A stretch of 64,000 nt of DNA from Nostoc sp. FACHB-280 (lineage in GTDB: Bacteria; Cyanobacteriota; Cyanobacteriia; Cyanobacteriales; Nostocaceae): positions 1 to 64,000 of the forward strand of contig NZ_JACJSD010000036.1 of NCBI RefSeq assembly GCF_014697615.1, written 5' to 3'. The translations under genes and the position numbers were made by a program. Every line of letters starts with the position of its first letter. Positions within the stretch are counted from its first letter, which is position 1. Shown here one piece after another: positions 17,160-26,847 of this stretch. Below the pieces are notes generated by a model that searched no databases, was not told the origin of the DNA, and worked only from the letters and a program-made list of their open reading frames with translations.

Positions 17160-17860
17160 AGATATTTCAATCACCAATAGTGATTAAGTGGATGTCAAGC
17201 GTTTCACTTGCCATTATGTATTAAGTGTTTTGCAACGCTGTAAACAGATCAGCAAAGATTGAGACTAATTTGTTTTAATCCCTTATATCTAGCATTAGTA
17301 TATCTCAAAGATATATAGGATAAGAGTTTCGCATCATGGAAGGTGGTTGGACAGAAATATCTGTCATCTTTTTACACAACTTAATATTTTTACTTTTTCT
17401 TAATTTTTTGACATAATCTGCAATATAAAGAGAAGAAATATAAAAAAAATATTAGGAATTTAGGAAAAATCAAAATCTCTGCAAAAATGATAATTGTTAA
17501 AACGGGGTCAGCCAATATAAAGATCCTGAAAATAAACACATTGTTTTTAGATAGGGTCAAATACAATTTAAAGACCCTAGATTTAGGAAAAAACTAAAAA
17601 ATCATCAGCGTCATAACTAGCAGTTTGTTAGCTTGACGCTTTTAACTTTTTTAGGAACTCAGCAAGAAACCGAAAAATTTAAGTAGACGGCTCGTTTTTT
17701 ACTCCTCTACCGATATAAATTGCGTAACATAAAGCACATTGTGTAGAGAAACATTAGCTATTCCAAGTCAACTTATCAGTACAATCAATCTCTAGAGGGT
17801 TGCTGTATCCTTCACATTTTGTTACAAAAGTACAAAGAACTTCTAGAGACGCACTAACTA
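17160..17860. other. AT-rich gap without a gene; two GGGTC-type stem motifs
   Basis: About 700 bp with no convincing frame. Two related stem-like motifs lie at about 17503-17533 (GGGGTCA ... GATCCTG) and 17554-17579 (AGGGTC ... GACCCT, a perfect 6-bp pair). A terminator-like hairpin follows at 17607-17650. It may carry a small RNA or the long promoter and leader of the DUF2993 gene. Confidence 0.4.
17607..17650 (+). terminator. Terminator-like hairpin in the 17.2-17.8 kb gap
   Basis: AGCGTCA (17607-17613) pairs exactly with TGACGCT (17634-17640) around a 20-nt loop, followed by TTTAACTTTTTT. No gene on the plus strand ends just upstream, so it would end a non-coding transcript or an attenuated leader. 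Confidence 0.5.
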
Positions 17861-18667
17861 ATGTTCGGCGGACTAACTGGTTTACAAGATCCTAAAGGCA
17901 CTGACTGGGGTGAGCGGATGCTCAACACAGTAGCCAGTCAAACGATTCGCCATCTTTTTACCCAAAGCGAGTCAGTAGAAGTCTTGGTACGCTGCTATCC
18001 CTCCAGCAAGTTGTTGCAAGGTAGCATTGATAGTTTCAAAATGAACGGGCGTGGCTTGGTGATCCGCAGAGATTTTGCGGTGGAAGAGATGTCCTTTGAA
18101 ACGGATGCAGTGGCGATAGATTTTGGCGCGGTATTAAGTGGCAAATTAAGCCTCAAGCAACCTACGCAAGCGATCGCCCAAGTAGTATTATCTGAAGCAG
18201 GCATTAACCAAGCTTTCAAAGCAGAACTCGTAAAAAAGCGCCTAGTTAACCTTGATGTACCTGCTTTAACAGAATTATCTGGTGGTCAACCAGTTTCCTT
18301 TCCCGAAGTTCAGGTACAACTCTTACCAGAAAATCGCCTGCGAATTGCCGCAAAAGCCGATTTAAATAATGGCGAACTCGTTCCCATAAATATGACAGTT
18401 TCCATCGCGGTGGAACGGCGGCGACGCATTTCTTTTAAAGACCCACAAATTGACCTTGAACAAGTCCCAGAAACACAGCGAATAACTTCTCAAACCCTGA
18501 GTGTGGCTCTGGCAGAAATTTTAGATAATATGGTTGACTTAGATCGTTTTGACCTGGATGGAGTAAAAATGCGACTCAATCGTTTAGAAACTGAAGGGCA
18601 AAAATTAATTTTCAGTGGATATGCGGAGATTGAGCGTATTCCTCGTAGTGGGGGAAGTGCAACTTAA
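17861..18667 (+). CDS. DUF2993 (LmeA-like) protein
   Basis: 268 residues with the DUF2993 pattern: repeated beta-rich segments, a VRCYPSSKLLQGSIDSF motif near 45, an EMSFETDAVAIDFGAV block and a QVQLLPENRLRIAAKADL core. The mycobacterial member LmeA binds phosphoinositides in the periplasm; cyanobacterial members are uncharacterised. No classical signal peptide is seen at the chosen ATG, so it may be cytosolic or membrane-peripheral. Confidence 0.8.
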   Translation: MFGGLTGLQDPKGTDWGERMLNTVASQTIRHLFTQSESVEVLVRCYPSSKLLQGSIDSFKMNGRGLVIRRDFAVEEMSFETDAVAIDFGAVLSGKLSLKQPTQAIAQVVLSEAGINQAFKAELVKKRLVNLDVPALTELSGGQPVSFPEVQVQLLPENRLRIAAKADLNNGELVPINMTVSIAVERRRRISFKDPQIDLEQVPETQRITSQTLSVALAEILDNMVDLDRFDLDGVKMRLNRLETEGQKLIFSGYAEIERIPRSGGSAT

Positions 18668-18958
18668 GAAGTCAAAAGTAAAAAGTCAAAAGTGAAAAGA
18701 TAGTCCCCATAAATAAATTTAGGAGTCAGTTGCGTGGACTTGTGACCATCATTCTTTTTCTTTCTTTTGCCTTATTCGGTCAGAATTACTAATCAACTTA
18801 ATACTGATGTAATTTACTGCAATATTGATTACAACCTTGTAGATTCTCAACTTCAGTATTTCCAAAGTTGTAGGGCGATCGCTAATCTTTGAGGGAACGT
18901 TAAGTAACGCACTTCCATCTATGATCAGGATGAGGACATTATTGAGGAGTGGAAGGCA

Positions 18959-19612
18959 ATGAAGATTCTACCTATTAGTAGCATCATGCTGAGTCTCATA
19001 GCTGCAATTGGTGAATCGCCATTAGTGTTAGCAGTTCCCACAAAAGTTGCTTTTCAAGAACATGCACAAATTACTCAAAAACAACCACAAAAACTAGCGC
19101 AATTTCAGGATGACGGAAATTCCGAGCGATCGCAACTAGTACAACAAGCAAACAATTTATTAAATAGTGGTGATTTAACAGGGGCTGAAAAAGTCTTACG
19201 TAGATTAATTAAAAAGTATCCCGACGATGCTTTTGGACATTTTCAACTCGGTAATGTACTGCGCCGACAAAAGCAACCAGAAGCAGCGATTACAGCTTAT
19301 CAAGAAGCTCTTCGTCTCAAGCCAAAATATGCTTTAGCTTATAATGCGATCGGTGTTGTGTATGCAACTCAAGACCGTTGGGATGATGCTATTAGTCAAT
19401 ATCGCAAAGCTTTAGAAATCAACCCCAGTTATGGGGAAGCCATGACAAATTTAGGACAAGCACTATGGCAAGTTAATAAAAAAGATGAGGCGGTTGCTTC
19501 TTTAGAAAAAGCTTTAAATATTTTTAAAACCCAAAGTCGCAATGATAGAGTTTACCAAATTGAACAAATGTTAAAACAAATTCGGGCTGCTGATAATCCT
19601 GGCGTGTCGTGA
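18959..19612 (+). CDS. Secreted or periplasmic TPR protein
   Basis: 217 residues. The start MKILPISSIMLSLIAAIG and ALAVPTK-like region look like a signal peptide. Three or more TPRs follow (about 60-195): LLNSGDLTGAEKVLRRLIKK, FQLGNVLRRQKQPEAAITAY, AYNAIGVVYATQDRWDDAI and NLGQALWQVNKKDEAVASL. It should bind proteins outside the cytosol; the partner is unknown. ATG 18959 follows GGAGTGGAAGGCA, a good ribosome binding site. A terminator lies about 75 bp downstream. Confidence 0.75.
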   Translation: MKILPISSIMLSLIAAIGESPLVLAVPTKVAFQEHAQITQKQPQKLAQFQDDGNSERSQLVQQANNLLNSGDLTGAEKVLRRLIKKYPDDAFGHFQLGNVLRRQKQPEAAITAYQEALRLKPKYALAYNAIGVVYATQDRWDDAISQYRKALEINPSYGEAMTNLGQALWQVNKKDEAVASLEKALNIFKTQSRNDRVYQIEQMLKQIRAADNPGVS

Positions 19613-19685
19613 AAAATAATTCAGTAGTCAGAATTCAGAATTTATCGATTTTGTTATTCTTGAATACCAAGATAATGAAAGAGTC

Positions 19686-19722
19686 AGATCCCCTACTTCT
19701 TAAAGGAGTCGGGGATCTTTTT
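19686..19722 (+). terminator. Terminator after the TPR gene
   Basis: AGATCCCC (19686-19693) pairs with GGGGATCT (19711-19718), with an inner ACTTC/GGAGT pairing, followed by TTTTTATT. The same kind of GATCCCC...GGGGATC palindrome is frequent between genes in this group of organisms. Confidence 0.75.
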
Positions 19723-19841
19723 ATTCATAAATGATTTAGTACTTTCATAACACTAAGAGTTTTTGTAGAGTACGACTTTTCATAGTATTTTCTCATCAAA
19801 GTTACAATAAAATTGGGATAAATTTCTCTTGGTTAAAGCCT

Positions 19842-20621
19842 ATGACTTCCTTATCGGCGTTAACTTTACCTGACCACACTCAGTTACCAGAGTCAGACGG
19901 AACTTTTGTGAAAAATTGGCAAGAACATCCCCAAAGTGTATTATTGACTGACTCGATAAGTCCCGTTATCGAAGCGTTGCATCCCGGTGGTCAATATTGT
20001 ATCGGTCAAGATTTAGGCATTTACTGGCGGCTAACTGACCCCCCAGAAAAAGGCGCAACAGCACCAGATTGGTTTTATGTGCCGAATGTACCCGCAACTC
20101 TCAACGGTTTAACGCGGCGTTCTTATGTCTTATGGAAGGAGTATGTTGCACCGTTAATTGTGATTGAATTTGTCTCTGGTGATGGTCGAGAAGAACGGGA
20201 TAGAACGCCACCATCTCAGGGTGAAGGCGGAAGTGTAGGCAAGTTTTGGATTTACGAACAGGCAATTCGTGTGCCTTACTATGCCATTTATGAAGTAACT
20301 AAAGCCCTGGTAGAAGTTTATCACTTAGTTGATAATGCCTATCAACTTATGCAGCCAAATGAACGCGGACATTACCCAATTACACCAATGGGTGTGGAGT
20401 TAGGAATCTGGCAAGGATTTTACCCAAATGCAGAATTACCTTGGTTGCGGTGGTGGGATGCAGAGGGGAATTTATTGTTAACTGGTGATGAACGAACGAA
20501 AGTGGAACGCCAAAGAGCAGACCTTGAGCGAGAAAAACGCGAGAGAATTGTTGAGAAGTTACGTAATCTTTCTCCTGAACAACTCAATGCTTTAGGAATT
20601 GACCCAGAAATGTTAGATTAA
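19842..20621 (+). CDS. Uma2-family (DUF820) putative endonuclease, long form
   Basis: 259 residues. Family core: DWFYVPNVP, LIVIEFVSGDGREERDRT, then FWIYEQAIRVPYYAIYE. Compared with the short member at 14.6 kb it has an inserted loop and a C-terminal coiled-coil tail (TKVERQRADLEREKRERIVE) ending in LSPEQLNALGIDPEML. The tail is typical of the long cyanobacterial subgroup. Function unknown. It ends six bp before the convergent end of the efflux cluster. Confidence 0.83.
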   Translation: MTSLSALTLPDHTQLPESDGTFVKNWQEHPQSVLLTDSISPVIEALHPGGQYCIGQDLGIYWRLTDPPEKGATAPDWFYVPNVPATLNGLTRRSYVLWKEYVAPLIVIEFVSGDGREERDRTPPSQGEGGSVGKFWIYEQAIRVPYYAIYEVTKALVEVYHLVDNAYQLMQPNERGHYPITPMGVELGIWQGFYPNAELPWLRWWDAEGNLLLTGDERTKVERQRADLEREKRERIVEKLRNLSPEQLNALGIDPEMLD

Positions 20622-20627
20622 TTAATT

Positions 20628-22202
20628 CTAATGGGCAACTGCACCACCAGTTGCTTTGACTTTTTTAATGAATAAAATCGCAATCCCACTAAGTAATAAC
20701 GCTAGACCAATAAAGTAAAAACAATCATTAAAAGCCATAACAAATGCTTCGCGGCGAACAACATTGGAAATAGATGCGATCGCCTGATTTTGTGCTGTAG
20801 TTAAATCTGCACCGCGACTGATAAAATATTGCGTCATTTGGTCAATTCTCTGTTGCGTTTCTGGGTTATATAAAGATACTGCATCGCCTAATCTATTCGA
20901 GTGAAATTGCTCTCTACTAGTTAACAAAGTTGCTAATACTGCAATTCCAAGAGAGCCACCCATATTCCGCATCATATTAAATAAACCACTGGCTGAACCT
21001 GCATCTTTAGGATTCAACCCAGCAGTTGCAATAGAGGTTAGCGGAACCATAATTAATGGTTGTCCCATCGCCCGTACCAGTTGCGACCACCGCAATTGAT
21101 CTAAGCCTGTTTGATTAGTTAATCCTGCATTCATAAATGCACTGATGGCAAACAAAGTAACTCCTAATGCCACCATAAACCGCACATCAATGCGTTGCAT
21201 AAGCTTGGGGATAAAAGGAATAATAAATAATTGTGGAATCCCAGCCCAAATTAACACCTCACCAATTTGCAGTGCATTATATTGTTGAATTTGAGCCAGA
21301 TATAAAGGCAAAATATAAATTGAACCATATAACCCTATCCCTAGGGAAACATTCACTACACTAGCTAAACCAAAGTTGCGATAACGTAATAAACTTAAAT
21401 TAATAAATGGTTGCTTACGAGTTAATTCAATAAAGAAAAATAGAGCCAGAAAAATTACGGCAATAATACTTAAACGTACAATCAATGGTGAACCAAACCA
21501 ATCTTTGCGACTACCTTCTTCTAAAACAACTTGTAGGGAACCTAAGCCAATAGCCATTGAAAGAATTCCCCACCAATCGCCCTGTTTTAATAAGTGAATT
21601 TGGGGTTGGACTTGCTTAATTCCATACCAAACACCAGCCAGCATTAATGCACCAGGAAACACATTGATATAGAAACTGTATTCCCAACTATAATTTTCTG
21701 TTAACCAACCGCCTAAAGTCGGGCCAATTGATGGTGCAAAAACTGCTGTAATGGCAAATGCCGCAAGTCCTATTGATTGTTTGGCTGGTGGTAAAGTTGT
21801 TAAAACTACTGTCAAAGATGAGGGAATTAAAACACCTCCTGTAAAGCCTTGCAAAGCACGGAAAACAATCATAGAATTTAAATCCCATGCCCAAGCACAG
21901 CAAATAGAAAATAATATAAATAATCCAGTATTAACTAATAAATAAAGTCTGAGGGAAAAAACCCGCGATAACCATCCAGTTAAGGGAATGACGACAATTT
22001 CAGCTACAAGATACGCGGTAGAAATCCAAGAACCTTCTTCTAAAGTTGCACCTAAAGATGCTTGAATTTCTTGCAGTGAAGCGTTAGTAATTTGGATATC
22101 TAAAACTGCCATAAAGGCACCAAGCATACTGGCTAATACACCAATCCATGTTCTTAGAGGTATGCGTTCTGGTTCTACAGCCGAAACATTAGCCATAGTC
22201 AT
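20628..22202 (-). CDS. DHA2-family (EmrB-type) 14-TM drug efflux MFS transporter
   Basis: 524 residues, 14 hydrophobic segments. Motifs: MLGAFMAVLDIQITNASL in helix 1 (the Asp and NxA pattern of DHA2 pumps), WISTAYLVAEIVVIPLTGW in helix 2, and the FRALQGFTGGVLIPSSL motif. It would export drugs or metabolites with protons. The HlyD-type adaptor upstream in the same cluster is the expected partner, giving an EmrAB-like system across both membranes. Last gene of the MarR-headed cluster; the gap to the MFS gene upstream is 138 bp. Confidence 0.9.
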   Translation of the reverse strand: MTMANVSAVEPERIPLRTWIGVLASMLGAFMAVLDIQITNASLQEIQASLGATLEEGSWISTAYLVAEIVVIPLTGWLSRVFSLRLYLLVNTGLFILFSICCAWAWDLNSMIVFRALQGFTGGVLIPSSLTVVLTTLPPAKQSIGLAAFAITAVFAPSIGPTLGGWLTENYSWEYSFYINVFPGALMLAGVWYGIKQVQPQIHLLKQGDWWGILSMAIGLGSLQVVLEEGSRKDWFGSPLIVRLSIIAVIFLALFFFIELTRKQPFINLSLLRYRNFGLASVVNVSLGIGLYGSIYILPLYLAQIQQYNALQIGEVLIWAGIPQLFIIPFIPKLMQRIDVRFMVALGVTLFAISAFMNAGLTNQTGLDQLRWSQLVRAMGQPLIMVPLTSIATAGLNPKDAGSASGLFNMMRNMGGSLGIAVLATLLTSREQFHSNRLGDAVSLYNPETQQRIDQMTQYFISRGADLTTAQNQAIASISNVVRREAFVMAFNDCFYFIGLALLLSGIAILFIKKVKATGGAVAH

Positions 22203-22340
22203 GCTCCATTTTGAGGGGCGAAAATTGGAATAATATTAAAAACTTACCATTTATTAGGAGGTGAGAGGTGACGGATTTTTATCTATCGATACTCTCTTGA
22301 ATCTCTCCGCATGAAATAAATCACCAAATTCAACACCAAT

Positions 22341-23603
22341 CTACTTCTTAGCTAAAATCCCTTTCTGTTCATAAATCGGTATTAACATTTGTCGCAAAGT
22401 CGGCAGTTGTCTACTAAAAAATATTGAACCAATAATACAAGCTATACCATCAATGATTAACGTATTAGGAGCGCCAATTATATCTGCAATTCCACCGCCG
22501 ATTAAATTGCCTATAGGTATCATTCCTAAAAATGACATTGTATATAAACTCATCAATCTACCACGTTTATCTTCTTCAACGATGGTTTGTAAAAAGGTAT
22601 TACTTGCAGCAATCTGTAAAATTGTTCCTAAACCCACAAACAGCATTGTGAATAAAGACAAGGGTAAAAACCGAGAAACGGCAAAGGCAATGAGACCACA
22701 GCCTAATATTGCTGGTGCGATCGCAATTAATTGACCAATGCCTAAAATAGTTTTACGGGTAGCTAGATATATCCCCCCAGATAATGCTCCCACGCCTGAT
22801 GCAGCCATTAAAAATCCTAATGTTTCAGCACCACCTTTTAAGATTGTTTCGGCAAAAACTGGCACTAGAATTGTATTTTGCAACCCCATTAAACTGACTA
22901 AAGTTGATAGTAATAAAATAGCGCGAATGGGGGGAAAGCTAAAAGCATAAATAAATCCCTCTTTAACTCTTTGTAAGGGATTACCTGGACTAACGGGCAT
23001 TTTCCACGGCTTAACATTCATTGCAAGTAAGCCAACAATCACAGCAATGTAACTCAAACCATCGATTAAAAAACAGTAAGCAACACCAACTCTAGCGATT
23101 AATAATCCCCCTATAGCGGGGCCAATGAGCCGCGCTCCGTTAATCATAGTTGAATTGATAGCGATCGCATTGGCTAAATCTTCTCTGCGTTCAACAAGTT
23201 CGGGTACAAATGCTTGTCTGGCTGGCGCATCTAAAGCATTAATAAATCCTTGTAATAAACTCAACGCAATGATATGCCAAACCTGAATTACACCTGTTAG
23301 TGTTAATACAGCTAAAGCTAAAGACTGAATCATTGCCATAACTTGCGTACTAATTAAAGTACGATACCGCGAAAAGCGATCTACAAATACGCCACCCAAA
23401 GGAGCGAGAAAAAAGCTGGGAATTTGACTAGCAAATCCGACCACTCCTAACATTAATGGTGAGTTAGTTAAGTCATAGACTAGCCAAACAGTAGCCAATT
23501 GAGTCATCCATGTTCCAATGAGGGAAATTCCTTGTCCAGCAAAAAACAACCGATAGTTTTTTGACCGAAAGGCAGGTAGTTGCAACTGTTTCAATATTGT
23601 CAT
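22341..23603 (-). CDS. 12-TM MFS exporter (EntS-like MFS_3 group)
   Basis: 420 residues with 12 hydrophobic segments. The start NYRLFFAGQGISLIGTWMTQ and DRFSRYRTLISTQ match the MFS_3 group of siderophore and drug exporters (EntS-like). GFINALDAPARQAFVPELV is a typical loop. It lies between the adaptor and the DHA2 pump, so the cluster has two different MFS pumps. The start codon is inside a 14-bp tandem repeat (see 23601-23628). Substrate unknown. Confidence 0.85.
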   Translation of the reverse strand: MTILKQLQLPAFRSKNYRLFFAGQGISLIGTWMTQLATVWLVYDLTNSPLMLGVVGFASQIPSFFLAPLGGVFVDRFSRYRTLISTQVMAMIQSLALAVLTLTGVIQVWHIIALSLLQGFINALDAPARQAFVPELVERREDLANAIAINSTMINGARLIGPAIGGLLIARVGVAYCFLIDGLSYIAVIVGLLAMNVKPWKMPVSPGNPLQRVKEGFIYAFSFPPIRAILLLSTLVSLMGLQNTILVPVFAETILKGGAETLGFLMAASGVGALSGGIYLATRKTILGIGQLIAIAPAILGCGLIAFAVSRFLPLSLFTMLFVGLGTILQIAASNTFLQTIVEEDKRGRLMSLYTMSFLGMIPIGNLIGGGIADIIGAPNTLIIDGIACIIGSIFFSRQLPTLRQMLIPIYEQKGILAKK

Positions 23604-23628
23604 TGGTTATTTGTCATTGGTTATTTGT
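23601..23628. repeat. Two tandem copies of CATTGGTTATTTGT at the MFS start codon
   Basis: The 14-bp unit occurs at 23601-23614 and 23615-23628. Read on the minus strand the second copy supplies an extra ATG out of frame: ATG ACA AAT AAC CAA TGA, whose stop overlaps the real start (AATGA). This could couple translation of the MFS gene. Confidence 0.75.
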
Positions 23629-23657
23629 CAATAGCCCTTTGCCAATTGACTTTTGAC

Positions 23658-25124
23658 TTATTTAACTTCCACACTAACTTCCGCAGACATCCCTGGTGTA
23701 ATCCGTGAGTCGTAACCTTGGATACTCTTTTGGTCTAAAACTATCTTCACAGGAATGCGCTGCACTACTTTGGTAAAGTTACCTGTAGCGTTGTCTGGTG
23801 GTAACAAGGCAAACTGAGCGCCAGAAGCAGGTGAAATACTGTCAACTTTGCCGCTAAAGGTGTGATGAGGAAAAGCATCGAGTTTGACTTCTACTTGTTG
23901 TCCGGGGCGCATTCTTTCTAATTGAGTTTCTTTAAAGTTGGCTACTACCCAATTTTCATTATCGACAATTGCCAATAATGGTGTTCCTGCTTGGATTCTG
24001 TTGCCAACTTCCACGGTTTTTTTACCAACTCGTCCGGCACTAGGAGCAGTAATGTTGGTGTAGGATAACTGCAATTGAGCATCTTTTAATGATGCTTCGG
24101 CTTGAGCAATGGCAGCTTTGGCAGCTTCATATTGGCTACGTTTGACGCTAGTATCTTGAGTCCCAGCCGTAGCTTGTTGCAATCCACCTCTGGATGCTGC
24201 GAGTTTAGCTTGGGCGCTACCGACACCTTCTTGGGCTTGTGCAAGTCGAGATTGGGCTTGCGCTACCCCAACTTTGGCGGAGGCTAATCTGGCTTGGGCT
24301 TGTTCAACTCCTTGAACAGCAGCATTTTTCTGCGCTAAAGCCACATCATAGGCGGCTTTGGCTGCATCTAACTGTTGACGAGCGATCGCACCTTCTTTAT
24401 ATAAGCTGTTGTAACGGTTGTAATCTGTTTCCGCTTTTTGCAGATTAGCGTTGGCTTGGGCTACCTGGGCTTGGGCGGCGGGAATTCCCGCTTGGGCTAA
24501 TTCCACATCGGCTTGGGCGGCGGGAATCCCAGCTTGGGCTTCTCTGACCGCAGCTTGGGCGGTGGAAATAGCAGCTACAGCATTACTAACATCACCTTGT
24601 GCCTGAGTTGTCTTACCTGTAGTAGTTTCAGAACTTAAGGCAATATTGGCAGCAGCAGCTTGGGCTTGACTGCGGGCATTTTCTAAGGCGGCGGCGGCTT
24701 GCTGCAATTTACTTTCGTAATCGCGGGGATCAAGTTTAACTAATAACTGTCCCGGTTGCACTTCTTGGTTATCGTTCACTAAAACTTGGGACACGGTTCC
24801 GGGAATTTTGCTACTAACTTGGTGAACATGCCCACTTACAGTAGCGTTGTCTGTTTCTTCGTGCGAGGAAGCGTACTGCCAGTAGTTATAACCAAATGTA
24901 CCTGCGGCGATCGCACCTACACCCAACCCTGCCAAAATTAAAGGCAATCGCTTTTTACTACGGGGTTTATCTTTTTTCTCGGTCTCTGGCTGCGGGTGGA
25001 CATCCGTTTCTGGTGCTTCTGGTGTGGCGATCGCTGTTTCTAAAGTCTCGGCATCAGTAATCATTTCTGTTTCGACAACAGCAGTTTTCTCTTTCTTGCG
25101 TCCATTTAAACTAGTTGTCGTCAT
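23658..25124 (-). CDS. HlyD/EmrA-family membrane fusion protein
   Basis: 488 residues. One membrane segment (LILAGLGVGAIAAGTFGYNY, about 66-85) follows a charged, Pro-rich cytosolic tail. After it come a lipoyl-type half (HVHQVSSKIPGTVSQVLVND), a very long Ala/Gln-rich coiled coil (about 145-335, with repeats such as AQAGIPAAQA) and the second lipoyl half (ITAPSAGRVGKKTVEVGNRI). It bridges an inner-membrane pump to an outer-membrane channel. The coiled coil is longer than in E. coli EmrA, which has about 390 residues in all, and its DNA is internally repetitive. Confidence 0.9.
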   Translation of the reverse strand: MTTTSLNGRKKEKTAVVETEMITDAETLETAIATPEAPETDVHPQPETEKKDKPRSKKRLPLILAGLGVGAIAAGTFGYNYWQYASSHEETDNATVSGHVHQVSSKIPGTVSQVLVNDNQEVQPGQLLVKLDPRDYESKLQQAAAALENARSQAQAAAANIALSSETTTGKTTQAQGDVSNAVAAISTAQAAVREAQAGIPAAQADVELAQAGIPAAQAQVAQANANLQKAETDYNRYNSLYKEGAIARQQLDAAKAAYDVALAQKNAAVQGVEQAQARLASAKVGVAQAQSRLAQAQEGVGSAQAKLAASRGGLQQATAGTQDTSVKRSQYEAAKAAIAQAEASLKDAQLQLSYTNITAPSAGRVGKKTVEVGNRIQAGTPLLAIVDNENWVVANFKETQLERMRPGQQVEVKLDAFPHHTFSGKVDSISPASGAQFALLPPDNATGNFTKVVQRIPVKIVLDQKSIQGYDSRITPGMSAEVSVEVK

Positions 25125-25207
25125 ACTTCCCCTCTTCCTTGCTTAATATATCAATAGTTCTTATTTAGAATGCGTACTATTTAGCTACAAACTATCTCTC
25201 AGCTTTT

Positions 25208-25223
25208 ATTTAGTATGCTAAAT
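25208..25223. promoter_or_regulatory. Candidate MarR operator upstream of hlyD
   Basis: ATTTAGTATGCTAAAT is a near-perfect 16-bp palindrome (14 of 16 positions) 84 bp upstream of the HlyD start and 58 bp from the MarR stop. A related half, TATTTAGCATAACTATA, lies just upstream of the marR start. MarR dimers usually bind 16-20-bp palindromes of this kind. Confidence 0.5.
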
Positions 25224-25280
25224 ATTATGACAAATAAATTTATACATAGCCTCACCCGAATGGGCGATTGTCATCCAGCC

Positions 25281-25748
25281 TTAAGATAGGTTAGCAATTG
25301 CTCTATTTAGCAGTTGAGAAAAGAATTCACGGTCATCTGGGGAAATCCCACGCATAGCATCTTCACGTAATTCTGCGGCTAGTGGTGGTAAAACTTCTTC
25401 TAGTTCCTTACCTGCATCCGTCAACCAGATGCGCCAAATCCGGCGATCATGTACATCTCTTTCTCGACGAACTAAGCCCCGTTCTTCCATCCGGTCTAGT
25501 ACGCCTGTTAAAGTTCCACCCACCTGTTGCAACTTCTCGCCAATACTAGATGTGGGTAAACCATCTTCTTGCCATAAACAGCACAACACTAGCCAATGAA
25601 ATGGGGTTAGCCCAAAGGGTTCTAGTTTGTCAGTAAACTTGCGAGTTAGCAGTTGTGAAAGTAGTTTGATTCGATAACCCAAATTGTAAGGCGCTAAAAC
25701 TTGCTGCCAAGACTCAAAAGTGGTAGAGTTATTAGATTGAGCAACCAT
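25281..25748 (-). CDS. MarR-family winged-helix regulator
   Basis: 155 residues. The winged HTH is clear: LTPFHWLVLCCLW, then LPTSSIGEKLQQVGGTLTGV as the recognition region and LDRMEERGLVRRERDVHDRR as the wing with the conserved DxR. It heads the same-strand cluster with the HlyD adaptor and both MFS genes, so it most likely represses them and itself until a ligand binds. The upstream region holds TATTTAGCATAACTATA, which matches the palindrome before hlyD. Confidence 0.9.
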   Translation of the reverse strand: MVAQSNNSTTFESWQQVLAPYNLGYRIKLLSQLLTRKFTDKLEPFGLTPFHWLVLCCLWQEDGLPTSSIGEKLQQVGGTLTGVLDRMEERGLVRRERDVHDRRIWRIWLTDAGKELEEVLPPLAAELREDAMRGISPDDREFFSQLLNRAIANLS

Positions 25749-25773
25749 TATATAAAATACTTCGCGTACGTAA

Positions 25774-25790
25774 TATTTAGCATAACTATA
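25774..25790. promoter_or_regulatory. Candidate MarR operator upstream of marR
   Basis: TATTTAGCATAACTATA, 26 bp before the marR start, shares TTTAGYATR with the palindrome at 25208-25223. It is an imperfect palindrome with one extra central base. Position fits autorepression. Confidence 0.4.
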
Positions 25791-26040
25791 ATCATTTATT
25801 TTGGCAAGCGGGTGATATCCTGTCCGGAAAAATACTTATCATTAAGGGTGCAGAGGGGCATGGAAGATGGTTTTAACGTTTCTGCACAGAGAGTTCTGGA
25901 ATCATAACAGATTAACCAGACATGATAACTCGTCTCATCCTTAAAATGAAATAATATCATTTGCAATACAAAAAATAAAATTAGATATGCACTGCATACC
26001 TAATTCTAGATTTGGAAAATATTAAATTAAGTGACAATAA

Positions 26041-26847
26041 TTAACCAAATCTACCGCTAACGTAATCGCGGGTATCTTCTTGCTTCGGATTATTGAAAAT
26101 TACTTCTGTCGCGTCATATTCTACAAGATAACCGATACGACCGCCTGATTCTGTAGGGCGCACATTGAAAAAGGCTGTTTTATCAGAAACCCGCGCCGCT
26201 TGCTGCATATTGTGGGTCACAATCACAATTGTATATTGCTCTTTCAGTTCATGAATTAGCTCTTCAACCCGCAATGTAGAGATCGGATCAAGGGCGGAAC
26301 ATGGTTCATCCATTAAAATGATTTCTGGTTGAACTGCGATCGCTCTGGCAATACACAATCTTTGTTGTTGTCCACCAGACAATGATAAGCCACTTTGACG
26401 GAGTTTATCTTTAACTTCATCCCACAAAGCTGCTTGACGCAAACTCCGTTCGACTAACTCATCCATATTGCCTTTATAACCATTAATTTTGGCACCAAAA
26501 GCAATATTGTCATAAATTGATTTGGGGAATGGGTTGGGTCTTTGAAACACCATCCCGATACGACGACGTACCTCTACCGGGTCAATATCAGATGCGTATA
26601 AGTTCTTACCGTAATAAAAAACCTTTCCTTCGGCTCTAAATGAATCAATTAAGTCGTTGAGACGGTTATAGCATCTTAGCAATGTACTTTTACCACAGCC
26701 AGAAGGGCCAATAAAGGCTGTCACCTTATTTTTGGTGATATCTAGCCAAATGTTCTGTAATGCTAAGTATTTACCATAATAAACGTTCAGATTCTCTGTG
26801 CGTAATACGGTATCTGTGCTATTTGCTGTGCTAATGTTAGTAGCCAT
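26041..26847 (-). CDS. pstB: Phosphate ABC transporter ATP-binding protein PstB
   Basis: 268 residues. Walker [13 protein letters not shown]-loop [16 protein letters not shown] (the PNPFP signature is typical of PstB), ABC signature LSGGQQQRL, Walker [14 protein letters not shown] and H-loop IVTHNMQQA are all intact. It powers high-affinity phosphate import with PstA, PstC and PstS encoded just upstream on the same strand; the gap to pstA is 130 bp. Confidence 0.97.
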   Translation of the reverse strand: MATNISTANSTDTVLRTENLNVYYGKYLALQNIWLDITKNKVTAFIGPSGCGKSTLLRCYNRLNDLIDSFRAEGKVFYYGKNLYASDIDPVEVRRRIGMVFQRPNPFPKSIYDNIAFGAKINGYKGNMDELVERSLRQAALWDEVKDKLRQSGLSLSGGQQQRLCIARAIAVQPEIILMDEPCSALDPISTLRVEELIHELKEQYTIVIVTHNMQQAARVSDKTAFFNVRPTESGGRIGYLVEYDATEVIFNNPKQEDTRDYVSGRFG

